A stretch of DNA of 64,000 bases from CAZKCK01 sp964552325 (GTDB lineage Bacteria; Bacteroidota; Bacteroidia; Bacteroidales; TTA-H9): assembly GCA_964552325.1 (NCBI GenBank), contig CAZKHA010000004.1, positions 1 through 64,000 of the forward strand, written 5' to 3'. The notes beneath the pieces were generated by a model. The model searched no databases. It was given only the letters and a program-made list of their open reading frames with translations, and was not told the origin of the DNA. A program made the position numbers and the translations under genes. Positions 17,953-27,930 of this stretch are shown here, one piece after another (the first letter of the stretch is position 1; every line of letters starts with the position of its first letter).

Positions 17953-19047
17953 TTAAATATCTCTCGTAATCTTTTTCACTAGATCAAACTTGCCAAAAAA
18001 TTCCTTGGCCGCAATACGCAAGATCGTATAAACCGGTATTGCCAAAATCATCCCAGTAATGCCAGCCAACGAACCCGCCATTATGATAACCAAAAAAATC
18101 TCGATTGGATGGGCTTTAACACTGTTAGAATAGATAAGTGGCTGAACTAAAATATTATCAATTAGATTTGCAACCAAAAAAACTGCCGCTACGCGAATCC
18201 CCATTGGCAAAACCGCCTCGTACCAGCCTTGTGCAAGGCAATCGAGTACCGTGAGCAGAATACCCGTAACAGTGCCAATTATAGGGCCCAAATAAGGAAT
18301 CACGACCATGAGGCCGGCAAAAAAACCAATCAAGAGGGCATTTTTTGCACCAAAAATCCACAAACCGATGGTTATCAAGGTTGTCATTGTTAAAATCTGA
18401 AGGCATAAACCCACAAAATACCGTGTTAACAAAGCTTTTACCTGATGAAGCACCTCGATAGTACGATGCTCGAAATCAGATGGGACAAATAATAGGAGGC
18501 TTTTTAAAAACAATTTATCGTCGCGCAAGAAGAAATAGGCAAGAAACAAAACAGAGAAAACAAAGGTTACAAATGATCCTGCAACCCCCACAATGCTGCC
18601 GAACATATTCGAAAAGGTTGCAATGCTGACTAATCCACTTGCTTTTTCCAATACAAGGCTTTCAATGGATTCCCCGGGTTTTAAAATTCCAAAACCATGT
18701 GCCGTTTCACTAAGTTGTGCAAGGGGCTGCTTAAGTCCTTCTACCAAGGTGTTTAAATCAATAGCCGAAATTACCCTGCCTTGTTGCACAACCATGGGCA
18801 CAAATAAAAGCAAGAGGCCTCCAAAAACCAGAACCATGAGTAAAAGCACTATTGCAGCATTTAAGCCATGCGGCAGTCCAAACTTAAACACTTTTATCCT
18901 ATCGAGGTAATAAACAGCAGGTTTGCCTATTAACGACAATATACCAGCGGTTATTACATAAAACACAATTGCTGAGAAATACCATACCAAGAGGCCTAAA
19001 AGGACTAAGCCAAGCGTAAGAAACAAAATGCGTGTTGTACGTTTCAT
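17953..19047 (-). CDS. AI-2E-family transporter (PerM-like)
   Basis: Polytopic inner-membrane protein, 364 residues, with about eight hydrophobic segments. The conserved C-terminal pattern VVIPYLGPIIG and the following membrane spans with ILAIPVYTILR place it in the AI-2E transporter/PerM family, whose members carry out sodium/proton or small-molecule efflux; the specific substrate cannot be read from sequence. A near-consensus -7 box lies about 19 nt upstream of the ATG. Confidence 0.88.
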   Translation of the reverse strand: MKRTTRILFLTLGLVLLGLLVWYFSAIVFYVITAGILSLIGKPAVYYLDRIKVFKFGLPHGLNAAIVLLLMVLVFGGLLLLFVPMVVQQGRVISAIDLNTLVEGLKQPLAQLSETAHGFGILKPGESIESLVLEKASGLVSIATFSNMFGSIVGVAGSFVTFVFSVLFLAYFFLRDDKLFLKSLLLFVPSDFEHRTIEVLHQVKALLTRYFVGLCLQILTMTTLITIGLWIFGAKNALLIGFFAGLMVVIPYLGPIIGTVTGILLTVLDCLAQGWYEAVLPMGIRVAAVFLVANLIDNILVQPLIYSNSVKAHPIEIFLVIIMAGSLAGITGMILAIPVYTILRIAAKEFFGKFDLVKKITRDI

Positions 19048-19065
19048 GGGGTAAGATTTATGGCA

Positions 19066-19073
19066 TAAAGGTA
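19066..19073 (-). promoter_or_regulatory. Near-consensus -7 box (TACCTTTA)
   Basis: Seven of eight positions acceptable (final G replaced by A), read leftward, with a short leader to the ATG at 19047. Confidence 0.4.
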
Positions 19074-19082
19074 CAAAAAACG

Positions 19083-19118
19083 AAAAAACCGGTTATTACT
19101 ATAAGCAACGACCGGTTT
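19083..19118 (-). terminator. Terminator at the end of the nuo operon
   Basis: Read leftward: stem AAACCGGT (19118-19111) / ACCGGTTT (19093-19086), loop of about 17 nt, followed by a run of T. It lies just downstream of the small unknown gene, so that gene belongs to the nuo transcript. Confidence 0.7.
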
Positions 19119-19145
19119 AATTTAAAGCATAAAACCTACAATTCC

Positions 19146-19454
19146 CTAGCGTTTAAACTCCCAGTATAGGCTACTGGCCTGAGTTGTATATTGCCTCCAA
19201 TAAGCAGGGCTTACCCGTTTCCCATCAGGGGTTTTGAGTTTTTGCTGGTAAACTGCAATGAGTGGATTGAACACCAAATCGGTTACCCCCACTGCAAATT
19301 TCCCGTCAGTTCCAGCTACTTGAACTTCGTAACCATTAAACAAAAGCAGGTTCTTCAAAAAATCTGCACGATTTGCATCCACATCTTTCTCGATGAGGGT
19401 ACATCGTACGCTATTCAGTTCTTCAACAATATGTTTTCCTTTATCTAGTGCCAT
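19146..19454 (-). CDS. Small conserved-looking protein at the end of the nuo operon
   Basis: Soluble protein of 102 residues, no signal peptide or membrane segment, not recognised. It has an alternating helix-strand look (VEELNSVRCTLIEKD, then RADFLKNLLLFNGYEVQVA), the phrase FAVGVTDLVFNPLIAVYQQKL, and an aromatic end (SPAYWRQYTT...LYWEFKR). It begins 11 nt after nuoN and is followed by the operon terminator, so it is cotranscribed with complex I. An accessory or assembly role is only an inference from position. Confidence 0.75.
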   Translation of the reverse strand: MALDKGKHIVEELNSVRCTLIEKDVDANRADFLKNLLLFNGYEVQVAGTDGKFAVGVTDLVFNPLIAVYQQKLKTPDGKRVSPAYWRQYTTQASSLYWEFKR

Positions 19455-19465
19455 AATGTATTTTT

Positions 19466-20890
19466 TTAGCGAAGTCCTATACTCAGAACGTGAAAATATT
19501 CATAAACAAAGCTAAGCAAACCTACCACCACAATACCAAGAGCACTTAATATCAAACCCAAGCGAGTATAACCATCTGATTTAAAAGCTGGTATAGGCTC
19601 ATCGCTTTTATTGATAAACATAGCCTTAATAGGTAGCAAGTAGTAGTAAAGCGAAATAGTTGCGTTTAACACAGCTATTAGCACCAACCAATAGTAGCCT
19701 TGCGAAGCGGCTGAGGTAAACAAGAAGAATTTTCCAAAAAACCCAGCCACCGGCGGAATTCCTGCCAACGAGAATAATGCAAGCGTCATGAGCAGGCTTA
19801 GTTTTGGGTTGGTGTGGTACAATCCATTGTAATCGTCCATATTGTCTTTACCAGTTTTTGCCCAAATGGCGCTTACAACGCCAAAGGCGCCCAAGTTGGT
19901 AAAAATATAAATGAGGACAAAGTATAAAACCGAAGTCATGCCCATTTGCGAGGCACCCAGTATGCCTAAAAGTATAAAACCGGCTTGCGCAATAGAAGAA
20001 AAGGCCAAGAAACGTTTCATGTTCTTTTGCCGCATAGCAAAGAGGTTGCCGATAGTCATTGTCAGAATCGAGATCACATAGAGTACTTGGCTCCACAAAA
20101 CACTAATAGTGCTGAAAACAGAATAAAGCAGAATAATGAAAATAAAACTCGCAGCACCCTTCGATACCACAGATAGATAAGAGGTTACGTTAACAGGAGC
20201 GCCTTCATAAACGTCAGCGGTCCAGAGATGGAATGGCACCAAAGAGATTTTGAATGCCATACCTGCAAAAAAGAACAAAAATGCGAGGGCTTGCAAAGGC
20301 GTATTCTGCCATGCCAAGGCTACTTCTTCAAAATATATTGAGCCTGTAGAACCATAAATCATTGATATACCATACAGTAGAATCCCAGAAGATAAGGCGG
20401 ATGATAAGATTAGCTTGATACCAGCTTCAGCCGATTTAGTATTATGATGCGTATAGGCGGCAAGGGCAGCAATTGGAATAGTTGCGGTTTCAAGGCCTAA
20501 GTAAAACATAAGGAAGTCGCCCGAAGAAATCATGAAATTCATCCCAATCAACGTAGCAACTATTAGCACAAAAAACTCGCTTATTTTAGCTGCATTTTCA
20601 GGTTTTTTGAGCCAAGCAGCCGATTGAAGGAAAACAATGAAAACACCAATATTCAAGATGTTCTTCATGGCTGCAGTTAGCGAATTGTTATGAAACATAC
20701 CGCCAAAGATGCTTCCTTCGGTTACCGGAAAAAATCCAATAACCAAGGTAGCTCCAAACAAAAGCATAGCAATGGGTATTATGTTGGGTCTTTTATGGTC
20801 AGGCATAGCTAAGTCGATGGCCAACACCAACAAAGCAGTAATGGTCAAGAGCAACTCGTGCCGCATCATCAAAATATCGTTCAGTGTCAT
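19466..20890 (-). CDS. nuoN: NADH-quinone oxidoreductase subunit N
   Basis: Antiporter-like membrane subunit of complex I, 474 residues, about 14 hydrophobic segments. Typical stretches are FHLWTADVYEGAPVNVTSYLS and NMKRFLAFSSIAQAGFILLG, with the charged residues used in proton translocation. Last of the eleven nuo genes. Confidence 0.96.
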   Translation of the reverse strand: MTLNDILMMRHELLLTITALLVLAIDLAMPDHKRPNIIPIAMLLFGATLVIGFFPVTEGSIFGGMFHNNSLTAAMKNILNIGVFIVFLQSAAWLKKPENAAKISEFFVLIVATLIGMNFMISSGDFLMFYLGLETATIPIAALAAYTHHNTKSAEAGIKLILSSALSSGILLYGISMIYGSTGSIYFEEVALAWQNTPLQALAFLFFFAGMAFKISLVPFHLWTADVYEGAPVNVTSYLSVVSKGAASFIFIILLYSVFSTISVLWSQVLYVISILTMTIGNLFAMRQKNMKRFLAFSSIAQAGFILLGILGASQMGMTSVLYFVLIYIFTNLGAFGVVSAIWAKTGKDNMDDYNGLYHTNPKLSLLMTLALFSLAGIPPVAGFFGKFFLFTSAASQGYYWLVLIAVLNATISLYYYLLPIKAMFINKSDEPIPAFKSDGYTRLGLILSALGIVVVGLLSFVYEYFHVLSIGLR

Positions 20891-20918
20891 AGTAATAATC
20901 TTTCTGTTTTAGAATTGG

Positions 20919-22418
20919 TTAAAACAAGCTAGCAATTTTGTCAGCAATGGGTTTCATGCTAAAGCCTATCATCTCCGAAAGCCAATACGGGGCAATACCA
21001 ATTGCGGCAATAGAAATTACAAGCGTAATGGTAGAAAGCCGTTCCCACCACGTTGCATCAGGAAGGTGAAGAAAATGATCGTTGCGGATTGGCCCTAAGA
21101 GCAATACCCCAACCACACGGAGTATATATACTGCCGTGATTACAATGGAAGAAACTGCTACAATGGTTGCAACCCGATGAAATACATCGGTGTGTTGAAA
21201 GGCACCAAAGAAAATGGTCATTTCGGCCACAAAACCACTTAAACCCGGAAGACCGAGAGAAGCAAGACCAGCTATAACATAAACCACTGAAAGGAAAGGC
21301 ATTACTTTCATTAATCCACCCATTTCGTGAACTAATCGTGTATGTGTGCGTCCGTAAATCATGCCGATAAGAGCAAAGAAAAGGGCCGTCATTAATCCAT
21401 GCGATATCATTTGTAGGACGGCTCCATTTAAGGCCGTTTGGTTCATCATAAGTACCGCAAAAAGCACCAGGCCGCAATGGCTTACAGATGAATACGCATT
21501 AATATACTTAAGGTCTTTTTGTACAATAGCGCCAAATGCACCATAAACCACGCTAATGGCTGTTAGTATTATAAAAATCCAGGCTTGTTCGTGAGCTGCC
21601 TGTGGCATTAAGTAAACTGCGACCCTGAAGGCACCATAACCGCCCAATTTCATCAAAACACCAGCGTGTAGCATCGAAACAGCCGTTGGAGCTGAGGCAT
21701 GTCCGTCGGGCGACCAAGTATGGAAAGGGAATAGGGCACCCAGCACTCCAAAACCAATAAAGGTAAATGGAAATAAAAACTGTTGTGCCGATAGAGGTAT
21801 CCCATTGGCAGCAATCTGTTGTAAATTAAAGGTATATTGTCCGCCAGCTGGAGCCGAATTAAAATAAATGCCCAATAAACCCACCATTAATAAAGCCGAG
21901 CCACCCATTAACATAAGAGTAAGCTTCATGGCCGAATATTCCTTAGGTCCTGAACCCCAAATGCCTATTAGCAAGTACATGGGTATAACGGCAATCTCAT
22001 AAAACACGAACATGGTAAACAAGTCGATGGAAATGAAAAAACCGAACACCCCGGAGGCTAACAGAATCAATGAGATAAAAAACTCACGTGTTAAGTAGGG
22101 CATTTCCCATGAGGCAAAGACACCAGCAAAAACCACGATGGCAGTTAAGGCAATCATGGCTACAGAAATGCCATCCACACCAACTGTATAATGTATATTG
22201 AGTGTTTGAAACCAAGTAGCGTCATATACAAACAACATGGCATCGGTATTGCCTGTGGCACGTATGCTTAGGTACGAAAAAACCAAATAGGCGGCCAAGA
22301 GCAATTGAACACTCATGCCAATAGCGCTGACCCAACGGGTCTGGTTCATACTCTTGGTGAACCCTATTCCCACCATGGTTATCAGTGGGATTATTACAAA
22401 CCAGCTTAATAAATCCAT
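20919..22418 (-). CDS. nuoM: NADH-quinone oxidoreductase subunit M
   Basis: Antiporter-like proton-pumping subunit, 499 residues. Signatures: VGVDGISVAMIALTA, the FYEIAVIPMYLLIGIWG segment holding the conserved membrane Glu, FPFHTWSPDGHASAPTAVSML, and KDLKYINAYSSVSHCG. Lies 12 nt after nuoL and 28 nt before nuoN. Confidence 0.97.
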   Translation of the reverse strand: MDLLSWFVIIPLITMVGIGFTKSMNQTRWVSAIGMSVQLLLAAYLVFSYLSIRATGNTDAMLFVYDATWFQTLNIHYTVGVDGISVAMIALTAIVVFAGVFASWEMPYLTREFFISLILLASGVFGFFISIDLFTMFVFYEIAVIPMYLLIGIWGSGPKEYSAMKLTLMLMGGSALLMVGLLGIYFNSAPAGGQYTFNLQQIAANGIPLSAQQFLFPFTFIGFGVLGALFPFHTWSPDGHASAPTAVSMLHAGVLMKLGGYGAFRVAVYLMPQAAHEQAWIFIILTAISVVYGAFGAIVQKDLKYINAYSSVSHCGLVLFAVLMMNQTALNGAVLQMISHGLMTALFFALIGMIYGRTHTRLVHEMGGLMKVMPFLSVVYVIAGLASLGLPGLSGFVAEMTIFFGAFQHTDVFHRVATIVAVSSIVITAVYILRVVGVLLLGPIRNDHFLHLPDATWWERLSTITLVISIAAIGIAPYWLSEMIGFSMKPIADKIASLF

Positions 22419-22430
22419 TTTGCTACGGTT

Positions 22431-24353
22431 TTAATTCAATAGGTAAATAAACAGTAAAACAAGTGCCAGCACACCCGAAACAAATACCATGGCATATTGC
22501 TGCACCTGACCTGATTGCAATCCTTTAATCTTATCGGATGATGTAGTGGTTATCCAGCCAATGCCATTCATGGTTCCATCAACAATATGGCGATCGAACC
22601 AGGCAATAGGCCTTGAAATGTAGGCGAATATAATCTTTTTGGTAACAAACATATAGATTTCATCGAACCAAAACTTATTCAACGAAGCCGTGTACAAACC
22701 CTTAATTGAACTTGCAATTCTATCGGGCATGGTGGTTGGTTTCTTATACATGAACATAGCCACACCAATGCCAACCAAGCCTATCAAAACCGATGGTATG
22801 GCTATCATATAATCAATATGTGCCTCAAAGGGTTTGCTATCGGATGTTACTAAGTTATGGAATGGCAGAAATCCGGCGAAAATGGAGGCAAAAGCCAAAA
22901 ATATCAGCGGGATGGTCATGGTTAAAGGTGCTTCGTGAGGTGTATGGTGGTAATGCCTATCCTTACCCCAGAAAACCCCAAAATACAAACGGAACATATA
23001 AAATGCCGTAAGGCCAGCAACCAAATACTCCACCGCGAACAGAACTTTATTGTGGTGGAAAGCTGCAACAAGTATCTCATCCTTGCTCCAAAAGCCCGAT
23101 AAAGGAGGTACACCGGCTATGGTTAAACAGGCAATTAGAAAGGTAAGATGCGTTATAGGCATATACTTTCGCAAGCCACCCATATCAGTTAGGTTGTTGC
23201 TGTGTACGGCATGAATTATTGCACCGGCACCCAAAAACAACAGGGCTTTAAACATGGCGTGTGTAAACAAATGGAACATAGAGGCCATAAAGCCTAAGCC
23301 ATCATGACCACCATAACCTGAAACCCCTAAAGCCAACATCATGTACCCAATTTGCGACATGGTTGAAAAGGCCAAAATACGTTTGATATCAATTTGTGTA
23401 AGCGCAATAACTGCGGCAAACAACGATGTAAAGCCACCCACATAAGCTACAACCTCTAAGCCGGGTGTTGCGGCCAAGGCATATACCGGAAAAAGCCTTG
23501 CCACCAAATAAACACCGGCCACTACCATGGTTGCGGCATGAATCAAGGCCGAAACTGGTGTTGGACCCTCCATGGCATCGGGTAGCCAGATGTGAAGCGG
23601 AAACATGGCCGATTTACCTGCACCACCCATAAATACAAATATCAATGACCACGTAAGTACCGAAAGCCCCATGAATGCAGCACCGCCAGCGTTGGCAATG
23701 GCCGGCCCATTTGGATTGGTAAGCGTAACAAAATCAAACGTACCGGTATTGAACGAGAGAATAAGAATACCGATTAAAAAACCAAGATCAGCAAAACGTG
23801 TAACGATAAAAGCTTTTTTGGAGGCCGATACAGCGGAAGGTTTCTGATAATAAAAGCCGATGAGCAAGAAGGAAGATACGCCTACCAACTCCCAAAAAAT
23901 ATACATCTGGAAAATATTGGTAGCCAAGACCAAGCCCAGCATCGAAAAGCTGAACAGGGAAAGGAATGCATAGAATCGTGCAAAGCCTTTCTCACCTTTC
24001 ATATAACCAAGGCTGTAAATATGGACCATTAATGAAACGGTGGTAATAACCACCAGCATCATAACCGAAATGGGATCAAGCAAGAGCCCAAGATTTACAT
24101 GCAGGGTTTCGGTAAACCGAATCCAAGTGGTTTCATAAGCAATTAGGGTGGGCAAAGCACCATCAACTCGGGCTACTCCCCCAAAGAAATATGTAATTGC
24201 TGTAAAATACGATAAAACTGCCGAGATGGTAAGTCCAAGGGTGCCAAATAGCCCCGATACTTGTGGCTTAAACTTGTGACCTGCTAATCCGATTGCCAAA
24301 AACATGGCTAGAGGAAGCAGCGGGATAAGTAAGGTATAACTAAAATCGATCAT
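22431..24353 (-). CDS. nuoL: NADH-quinone oxidoreductase subunit L
   Basis: Largest antiporter-like subunit, 640 residues, with the long amphipathic helix region near the C terminus expected of NuoL. Signatures: FWELVGVSSFLLIGFYY, FPLHIWLPDAMEGPTPVSALIH, and IKRILAFSTMSQIGYMMLALG. Lies 20 nt after nuoK. Confidence 0.97.
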   Translation of the reverse strand: MIDFSYTLLIPLLPLAMFLAIGLAGHKFKPQVSGLFGTLGLTISAVLSYFTAITYFFGGVARVDGALPTLIAYETTWIRFTETLHVNLGLLLDPISVMMLVVITTVSLMVHIYSLGYMKGEKGFARFYAFLSLFSFSMLGLVLATNIFQMYIFWELVGVSSFLLIGFYYQKPSAVSASKKAFIVTRFADLGFLIGILILSFNTGTFDFVTLTNPNGPAIANAGGAAFMGLSVLTWSLIFVFMGGAGKSAMFPLHIWLPDAMEGPTPVSALIHAATMVVAGVYLVARLFPVYALAATPGLEVVAYVGGFTSLFAAVIALTQIDIKRILAFSTMSQIGYMMLALGVSGYGGHDGLGFMASMFHLFTHAMFKALLFLGAGAIIHAVHSNNLTDMGGLRKYMPITHLTFLIACLTIAGVPPLSGFWSKDEILVAAFHHNKVLFAVEYLVAGLTAFYMFRLYFGVFWGKDRHYHHTPHEAPLTMTIPLIFLAFASIFAGFLPFHNLVTSDSKPFEAHIDYMIAIPSVLIGLVGIGVAMFMYKKPTTMPDRIASSIKGLYTASLNKFWFDEIYMFVTKKIIFAYISRPIAWFDRHIVDGTMNGIGWITTTSSDKIKGLQSGQVQQYAMVFVSGVLALVLLFIYLLN

Positions 24354-24373
24354 GGTGTGCGTGGTTTTAGCTT

Positions 24374-24688
24374 TTAATTCTTCATTTCGTTAACATTCTC
24401 AACATCAATCGACTTGAAGTTACGGTAGATGTTTATGATGATGGCAATGGCCACTGCTGCCTCGGCTGCGGCAACGGCAATTATTATTAGGCTAAAAAAA
24501 TGCCCTTGAAGCTTATCGGCAAACAAGAAGTTATTAAAAGCCACAAAATTGATGTTAACCGAGTTTAATATCAATTCAATTGACATTAACATGGTTATTA
24601 AATTTTTACGGGTCAGGAAACCATAAATGCCAATAAAGAACATTAAGGTACTGATTATAAGGTAGTGTTGTAATCCAATTCCTTCCAT
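24374..24688 (-). CDS. nuoK: NADH-quinone oxidoreductase subunit K
   Basis: Small membrane subunit, 104 residues, three hydrophobic segments. The conserved SIELILNSVNINFV and AAAEAAVAIAIIINIYR stretches carry the two membrane Glu residues used in proton movement. The frame is open upstream to 24733, but the ATG at 24688 is 4 nt after nuoJ ends and matches the family start, so it was chosen. Confidence 0.96.
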   Translation of the reverse strand: MEGIGLQHYLIISTLMFFIGIYGFLTRKNLITMLMSIELILNSVNINFVAFNNFLFADKLQGHFFSLIIIAVAAAEAAVAIAIIINIYRNFKSIDVENVNEMKN

Positions 24689-24692
24689 AATG

Positions 24693-25211
24693 TTATGATT
24701 TAGGGTTATCTGATTCTTTGCGTGCAACAACAATTGCTCCTATCATGGCTGCTAAAAGCAATATAGAAACCACCTCAAAAGGCAGGGCATAGCCATCAGC
24801 ACCATACGACACCAGTTGATGACCAACGGTTTTAACATCCGTACCAATGGCGGCTTGTTTAGTTGGTACAAACTCAAAGCTTAAAACGGTTATCAGCGTT
24901 AAAATGGCACCGGCGCCGGCGGCAAAAGCACTTAATAGTGATCGCGTAAGACCAGCGGTTGAAGCACGTTCGCTGATATGACTTGTCAACAGAATAGAAA
25001 ATATTATCAGCACAACAATTCCACCTGCATAAACAGTTAGCTGGACAGCAGCTAAAAAGTTGTATTTCAACTGAAAATATATCCCCGCTGTGGATATCAA
25101 AACAAAAAGCAGGTAAACCGCTGCGCGCAAAATAAGTCGCGAGGTTACGGTTAATACCGAGAACGTCAGTATCATACCTGCAAAAAGATAAAACATTACA
25201 TCATTATTCAT
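24693..25211 (-). CDS. nuoJ: NADH-quinone oxidoreductase subunit J
   Basis: Membrane subunit, 172 residues, five hydrophobic segments, with AAVQLTVYAGGIVVLIIFSILLT typical of NuoJ. Starts 3 nt after nuoI ends. Confidence 0.95.
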   Translation of the reverse strand: MNNDVMFYLFAGMILTFSVLTVTSRLILRAAVYLLFVLISTAGIYFQLKYNFLAAVQLTVYAGGIVVLIIFSILLTSHISERASTAGLTRSLLSAFAAGAGAILTLITVLSFEFVPTKQAAIGTDVKTVGHQLVSYGADGYALPFEVVSILLLAAMIGAIVVARKESDNPKS

Positions 25212-25214
25212 GGC

Positions 25215-25697
25215 TTATTCTTTAACGTCTTGCATAATTTGTGATCCAGGCATATTCAGCACTTTGGTAAGCAAGCTTCTATCCCAAACTGCATGTTCAA
25301 AATTTTGTCCCATTTCAATGGCGCCGGTTGGGCATGCCTTTACACATAGGTTACATAATGTGCACATACCCAGATGATAAATGTGCTTATCAATCACCCT
25401 TTTCTTTTTGCCTTCGGCAGTTTCTATATTTTTGGTGATAACCTCAATAGAACCGTTGGGGCAGTTGAGTTCGCATATGCCACATCCTGTGCATTTATGC
25501 TCATTCTTTTGGTTGTGTGGCATAATCACCTCACCCCTAAAACGCTCAAACATCTTAAGGGTTTGGCGGTTTTCGGGATATTGCTGGGTAGTGATAAGCT
25601 TGGGCCTAAAGAAGTAGTGGCCGGTAACGCGCATACCATCAATAAGCGTTTTTACGGCTTTAAAAATGGTGCTTATATAATCAATTACTGCTTTCAT
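25215..25697 (-). CDS. nuoI: NADH-quinone oxidoreductase subunit I
   Basis: Peripheral subunit with two 4Fe-4S clusters, 160 residues. The motifs CTGCGICELNCP and CTLCNLCVKACP bind clusters N6a and N6b, which pass electrons toward NuoB. Because NuoEFG are absent, this subunit may be close to the electron entry point. Confidence 0.97.
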   Translation of the reverse strand: MKAVIDYISTIFKAVKTLIDGMRVTGHYFFRPKLITTQQYPENRQTLKMFERFRGEVIMPHNQKNEHKCTGCGICELNCPNGSIEVITKNIETAEGKKKRVIDKHIYHLGMCTLCNLCVKACPTGAIEMGQNFEHAVWDRSLLTKVLNMPGSQIMQDVKE

Positions 25698-25715
25698 TAC
25701 GATAATTTTGGATGA

Positions 25716-26804
25716 TTAGAAATGCCAACCCATTAATACAACCAGTGTCATGAGCAGGATGTTAAAGAGGTTGATGGGCAATAAGAACTTCCATTCCAAT
25801 TGAAGGATTTGATCGACCCTAAGCCTCGGAAAAGTCCATTTAAACCACATAATTAAGAAGATAACGGCCATAACCTTTCCAAAGAACCAAAAGATGGGTG
25901 GAATAATATCCATAATTTGGTTAAATCCTTCAAAACCTCCAAAATGGAAAGGCATCCAGCCTCCCAGGAATACCGTTACAGCCATGGCAGAAATGATAAA
26001 TAAGTTTACATACTCAGCCAAAAAGAAGAACGCAAATTTTATTCCTGAGTATTCGGTATGGAATCCTGCTGTAAGTTCTGATTCAGCCTCGGCTAGGTCG
26101 AAGGGTCCACGGTTTGTTTCGGCTGTGCCAGCAATTATAAAAACTAAAAATGCAATGATGGCAGGAATATGGCCTGTAAAAATAAACCATCCACCACGTT
26201 GTGCTTCAACAATTTCTGAAATTTGCATGGTTCCAGCCAAAATAATCATGGTTATGAGCGAAAGGCCTACCGATAGTTCATAACTAACAATTTGAGCACC
26301 ACTTCGCATGGCCCCTATTAATGAGTATTTGTTGTTACTGGCCCAACCAGCTAGCAATATCCCAATAACACCAACCGATGACACTGCGGTTACATAAAAA
26401 ACACCTATATCAAAATCAAGGGCTTGCAAGCCTTTGGCCCATGGCACTACCGAAATGGCCAAGAAACTAACGATGATAACGATAAAAGGGGCAAGGTTGT
26501 ACAAGAATTTATCGGCCCTGTTAGGGGTAATCAACTCTTTCATCAACAGTTTTATGAAATCGGCAATGGTTTGAAGTAAACCCCATTTGCCTACACGCAT
26601 CGGACCTAAGCGTTGTTGGAAAAATGCACAAACTTTGCGTTCAACATAAACCAGTATAAGGCCAAAAACAGCCACAAACAACAGAAAGGCCAATCCTATC
26701 AATGTCCATTCAATTACCTGAACCATCAAGGGCGATAAGCTTTCGCTTAAACCCCTGTGGATGGATTGGGTAAAGGATGTAAAATCGTATATATTAAATT
26801 CCAT
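25716..26804 (-). CDS. nuoH: NADH-quinone oxidoreductase subunit H
   Basis: Membrane subunit forming part of the quinone chamber, 362 residues. Signatures: [24 protein letters not shown] and [21 protein letters not shown] with the conserved Glu cluster, then [16 protein letters not shown]. It follows nuoD by 10 nt, where nuoE, nuoF and nuoG would stand in a full operon. Confidence 0.97.
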   Translation of the reverse strand: MEFNIYDFTSFTQSIHRGLSESLSPLMVQVIEWTLIGLAFLLFVAVFGLILVYVERKVCAFFQQRLGPMRVGKWGLLQTIADFIKLLMKELITPNRADKFLYNLAPFIVIIVSFLAISVVPWAKGLQALDFDIGVFYVTAVSSVGVIGILLAGWASNNKYSLIGAMRSGAQIVSYELSVGLSLITMIILAGTMQISEIVEAQRGGWFIFTGHIPAIIAFLVFIIAGTAETNRGPFDLAEAESELTAGFHTEYSGIKFAFFFLAEYVNLFIISAMAVTVFLGGWMPFHFGGFEGFNQIMDIIPPIFWFFGKVMAVIFLIMWFKWTFPRLRVDQILQLEWKFLLPINLFNILLMTLVVLMGWHF

Positions 26805-26814
26805 CGGTTAAATT

Positions 26815-27927
26815 TTAACGGTCAATATCAGGGATTACTAAATCGAGGGTTGACATAATAGCCACCAAATCAGCGATTTTATGGCCTTTCGATAGTAAGT
26901 TTAGGGCTGACAGGTTTGAGAACCCCGGCGAACGGAATTTTACCCTGTAAGGATTTTTCTTGCCGTCGCTAACAATATATACCCCAAATTCGCCCCTGGC
27001 AGTTTCTACGCGCTGGTAGAACTCACCTTCAGGAAGTTTGATAACGCCCTTCATCTTAAGTTGATAATCGCCTTCGGGGATATTGTCGATAAGCTGCTCA
27101 ATAATGGCGAGCGATTCGTACATCTCTTTAATCCTTACCGCATATCGAGCAAAGGTATCGCCCGTATTGTCAAGTATTTCATTAAACTTTACAAAAGGAT
27201 ATGCACTGTAAGGATGCAATTTGCGTACATCGCACGAAAAACCTGATCCACGCCCGCTAGGCCCTGTTACACCATAAGCTATGGCATCTTCTTTAGTTAG
27301 ATACCCAATGCCCTTGGTGCGTTCCTGAAAGATTACGTTGCCGCTAAGCAATTGGTCATATTCAGGTAGTTTCTTACGGAAATAAGTTACAAACTCCTTT
27401 ACACTTTTTTGGAAATTGGGATGTATGTCGAACATTACGCCACCTGGCGTAGAATAATTGACTGTTAGACGCGCACCACAGGTTTCTTCAAAAATATCGA
27501 GAATTAGTTCGCGGTCGCGCAAACCATAAAAGAAGGTGGTAAGCGCACCAAGGTCCATACCCATTACACACCACCATAATTGGTGCGATGCCAAACGGGT
27601 AAGCTCAGCCATAATGGTACGTATATACTTCACGCGATCCGGCACTTCTATTCCGAGGGCATTCTCAACACACAGGCAAACTGCTTCGTTGTTCATGTGG
27701 GCTGAGAGGTAATCCATGCGATCGGTAAGATGCACTATTTGCGGATACGACAGGGCTTCGGTCATTTTCTCGATACCACTGTGGATGTATCCGATATTAG
27801 GATCTGTATTATGCACCATTTCACCTTCAAGTGTGAGCAACAGCCGCAGCACACCATGCGTTGAAGGATGCTGAGGCCCCATGTTTACCAGGTATTCCTG
27901 GGTTTTTATTTTATCAAAATCTTCCAT
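26815..27927 (-). CDS. nuoD: NADH-quinone oxidoreductase subunit D
   Basis: 49-kDa-type subunit lining the quinone-binding site, 370 residues. The N-terminal loop NMGPQHPSTHGVLR with its conserved His, the NYSTPGGVMFD region and the C-terminal LVAIMSTLDLVIPDIDR are diagnostic. Not fused to NuoC, unlike several Bacteroidales. Starts 3 nt after nuoC. Confidence 0.97.
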   Translation of the reverse strand: MEDFDKIKTQEYLVNMGPQHPSTHGVLRLLLTLEGEMVHNTDPNIGYIHSGIEKMTEALSYPQIVHLTDRMDYLSAHMNNEAVCLCVENALGIEVPDRVKYIRTIMAELTRLASHQLWWCVMGMDLGALTTFFYGLRDRELILDIFEETCGARLTVNYSTPGGVMFDIHPNFQKSVKEFVTYFRKKLPEYDQLLSGNVIFQERTKGIGYLTKEDAIAYGVTGPSGRGSGFSCDVRKLHPYSAYPFVKFNEILDNTGDTFARYAVRIKEMYESLAIIEQLIDNIPEGDYQLKMKGVIKLPEGEFYQRVETARGEFGVYIVSDGKKNPYRVKFRSPGFSNLSALNLLSKGHKIADLVAIMSTLDLVIPDIDR

Positions 27928-27930
27928 ATA

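Noticed and set aside
17790..17990. Rightward open frame of about 58 codons overlapping the end of the AI-2E transporter gene
   Set aside because: No start codon, overlaps a clear gene on the other strand and matches no family I know. Could be a remnant, but unsupported.
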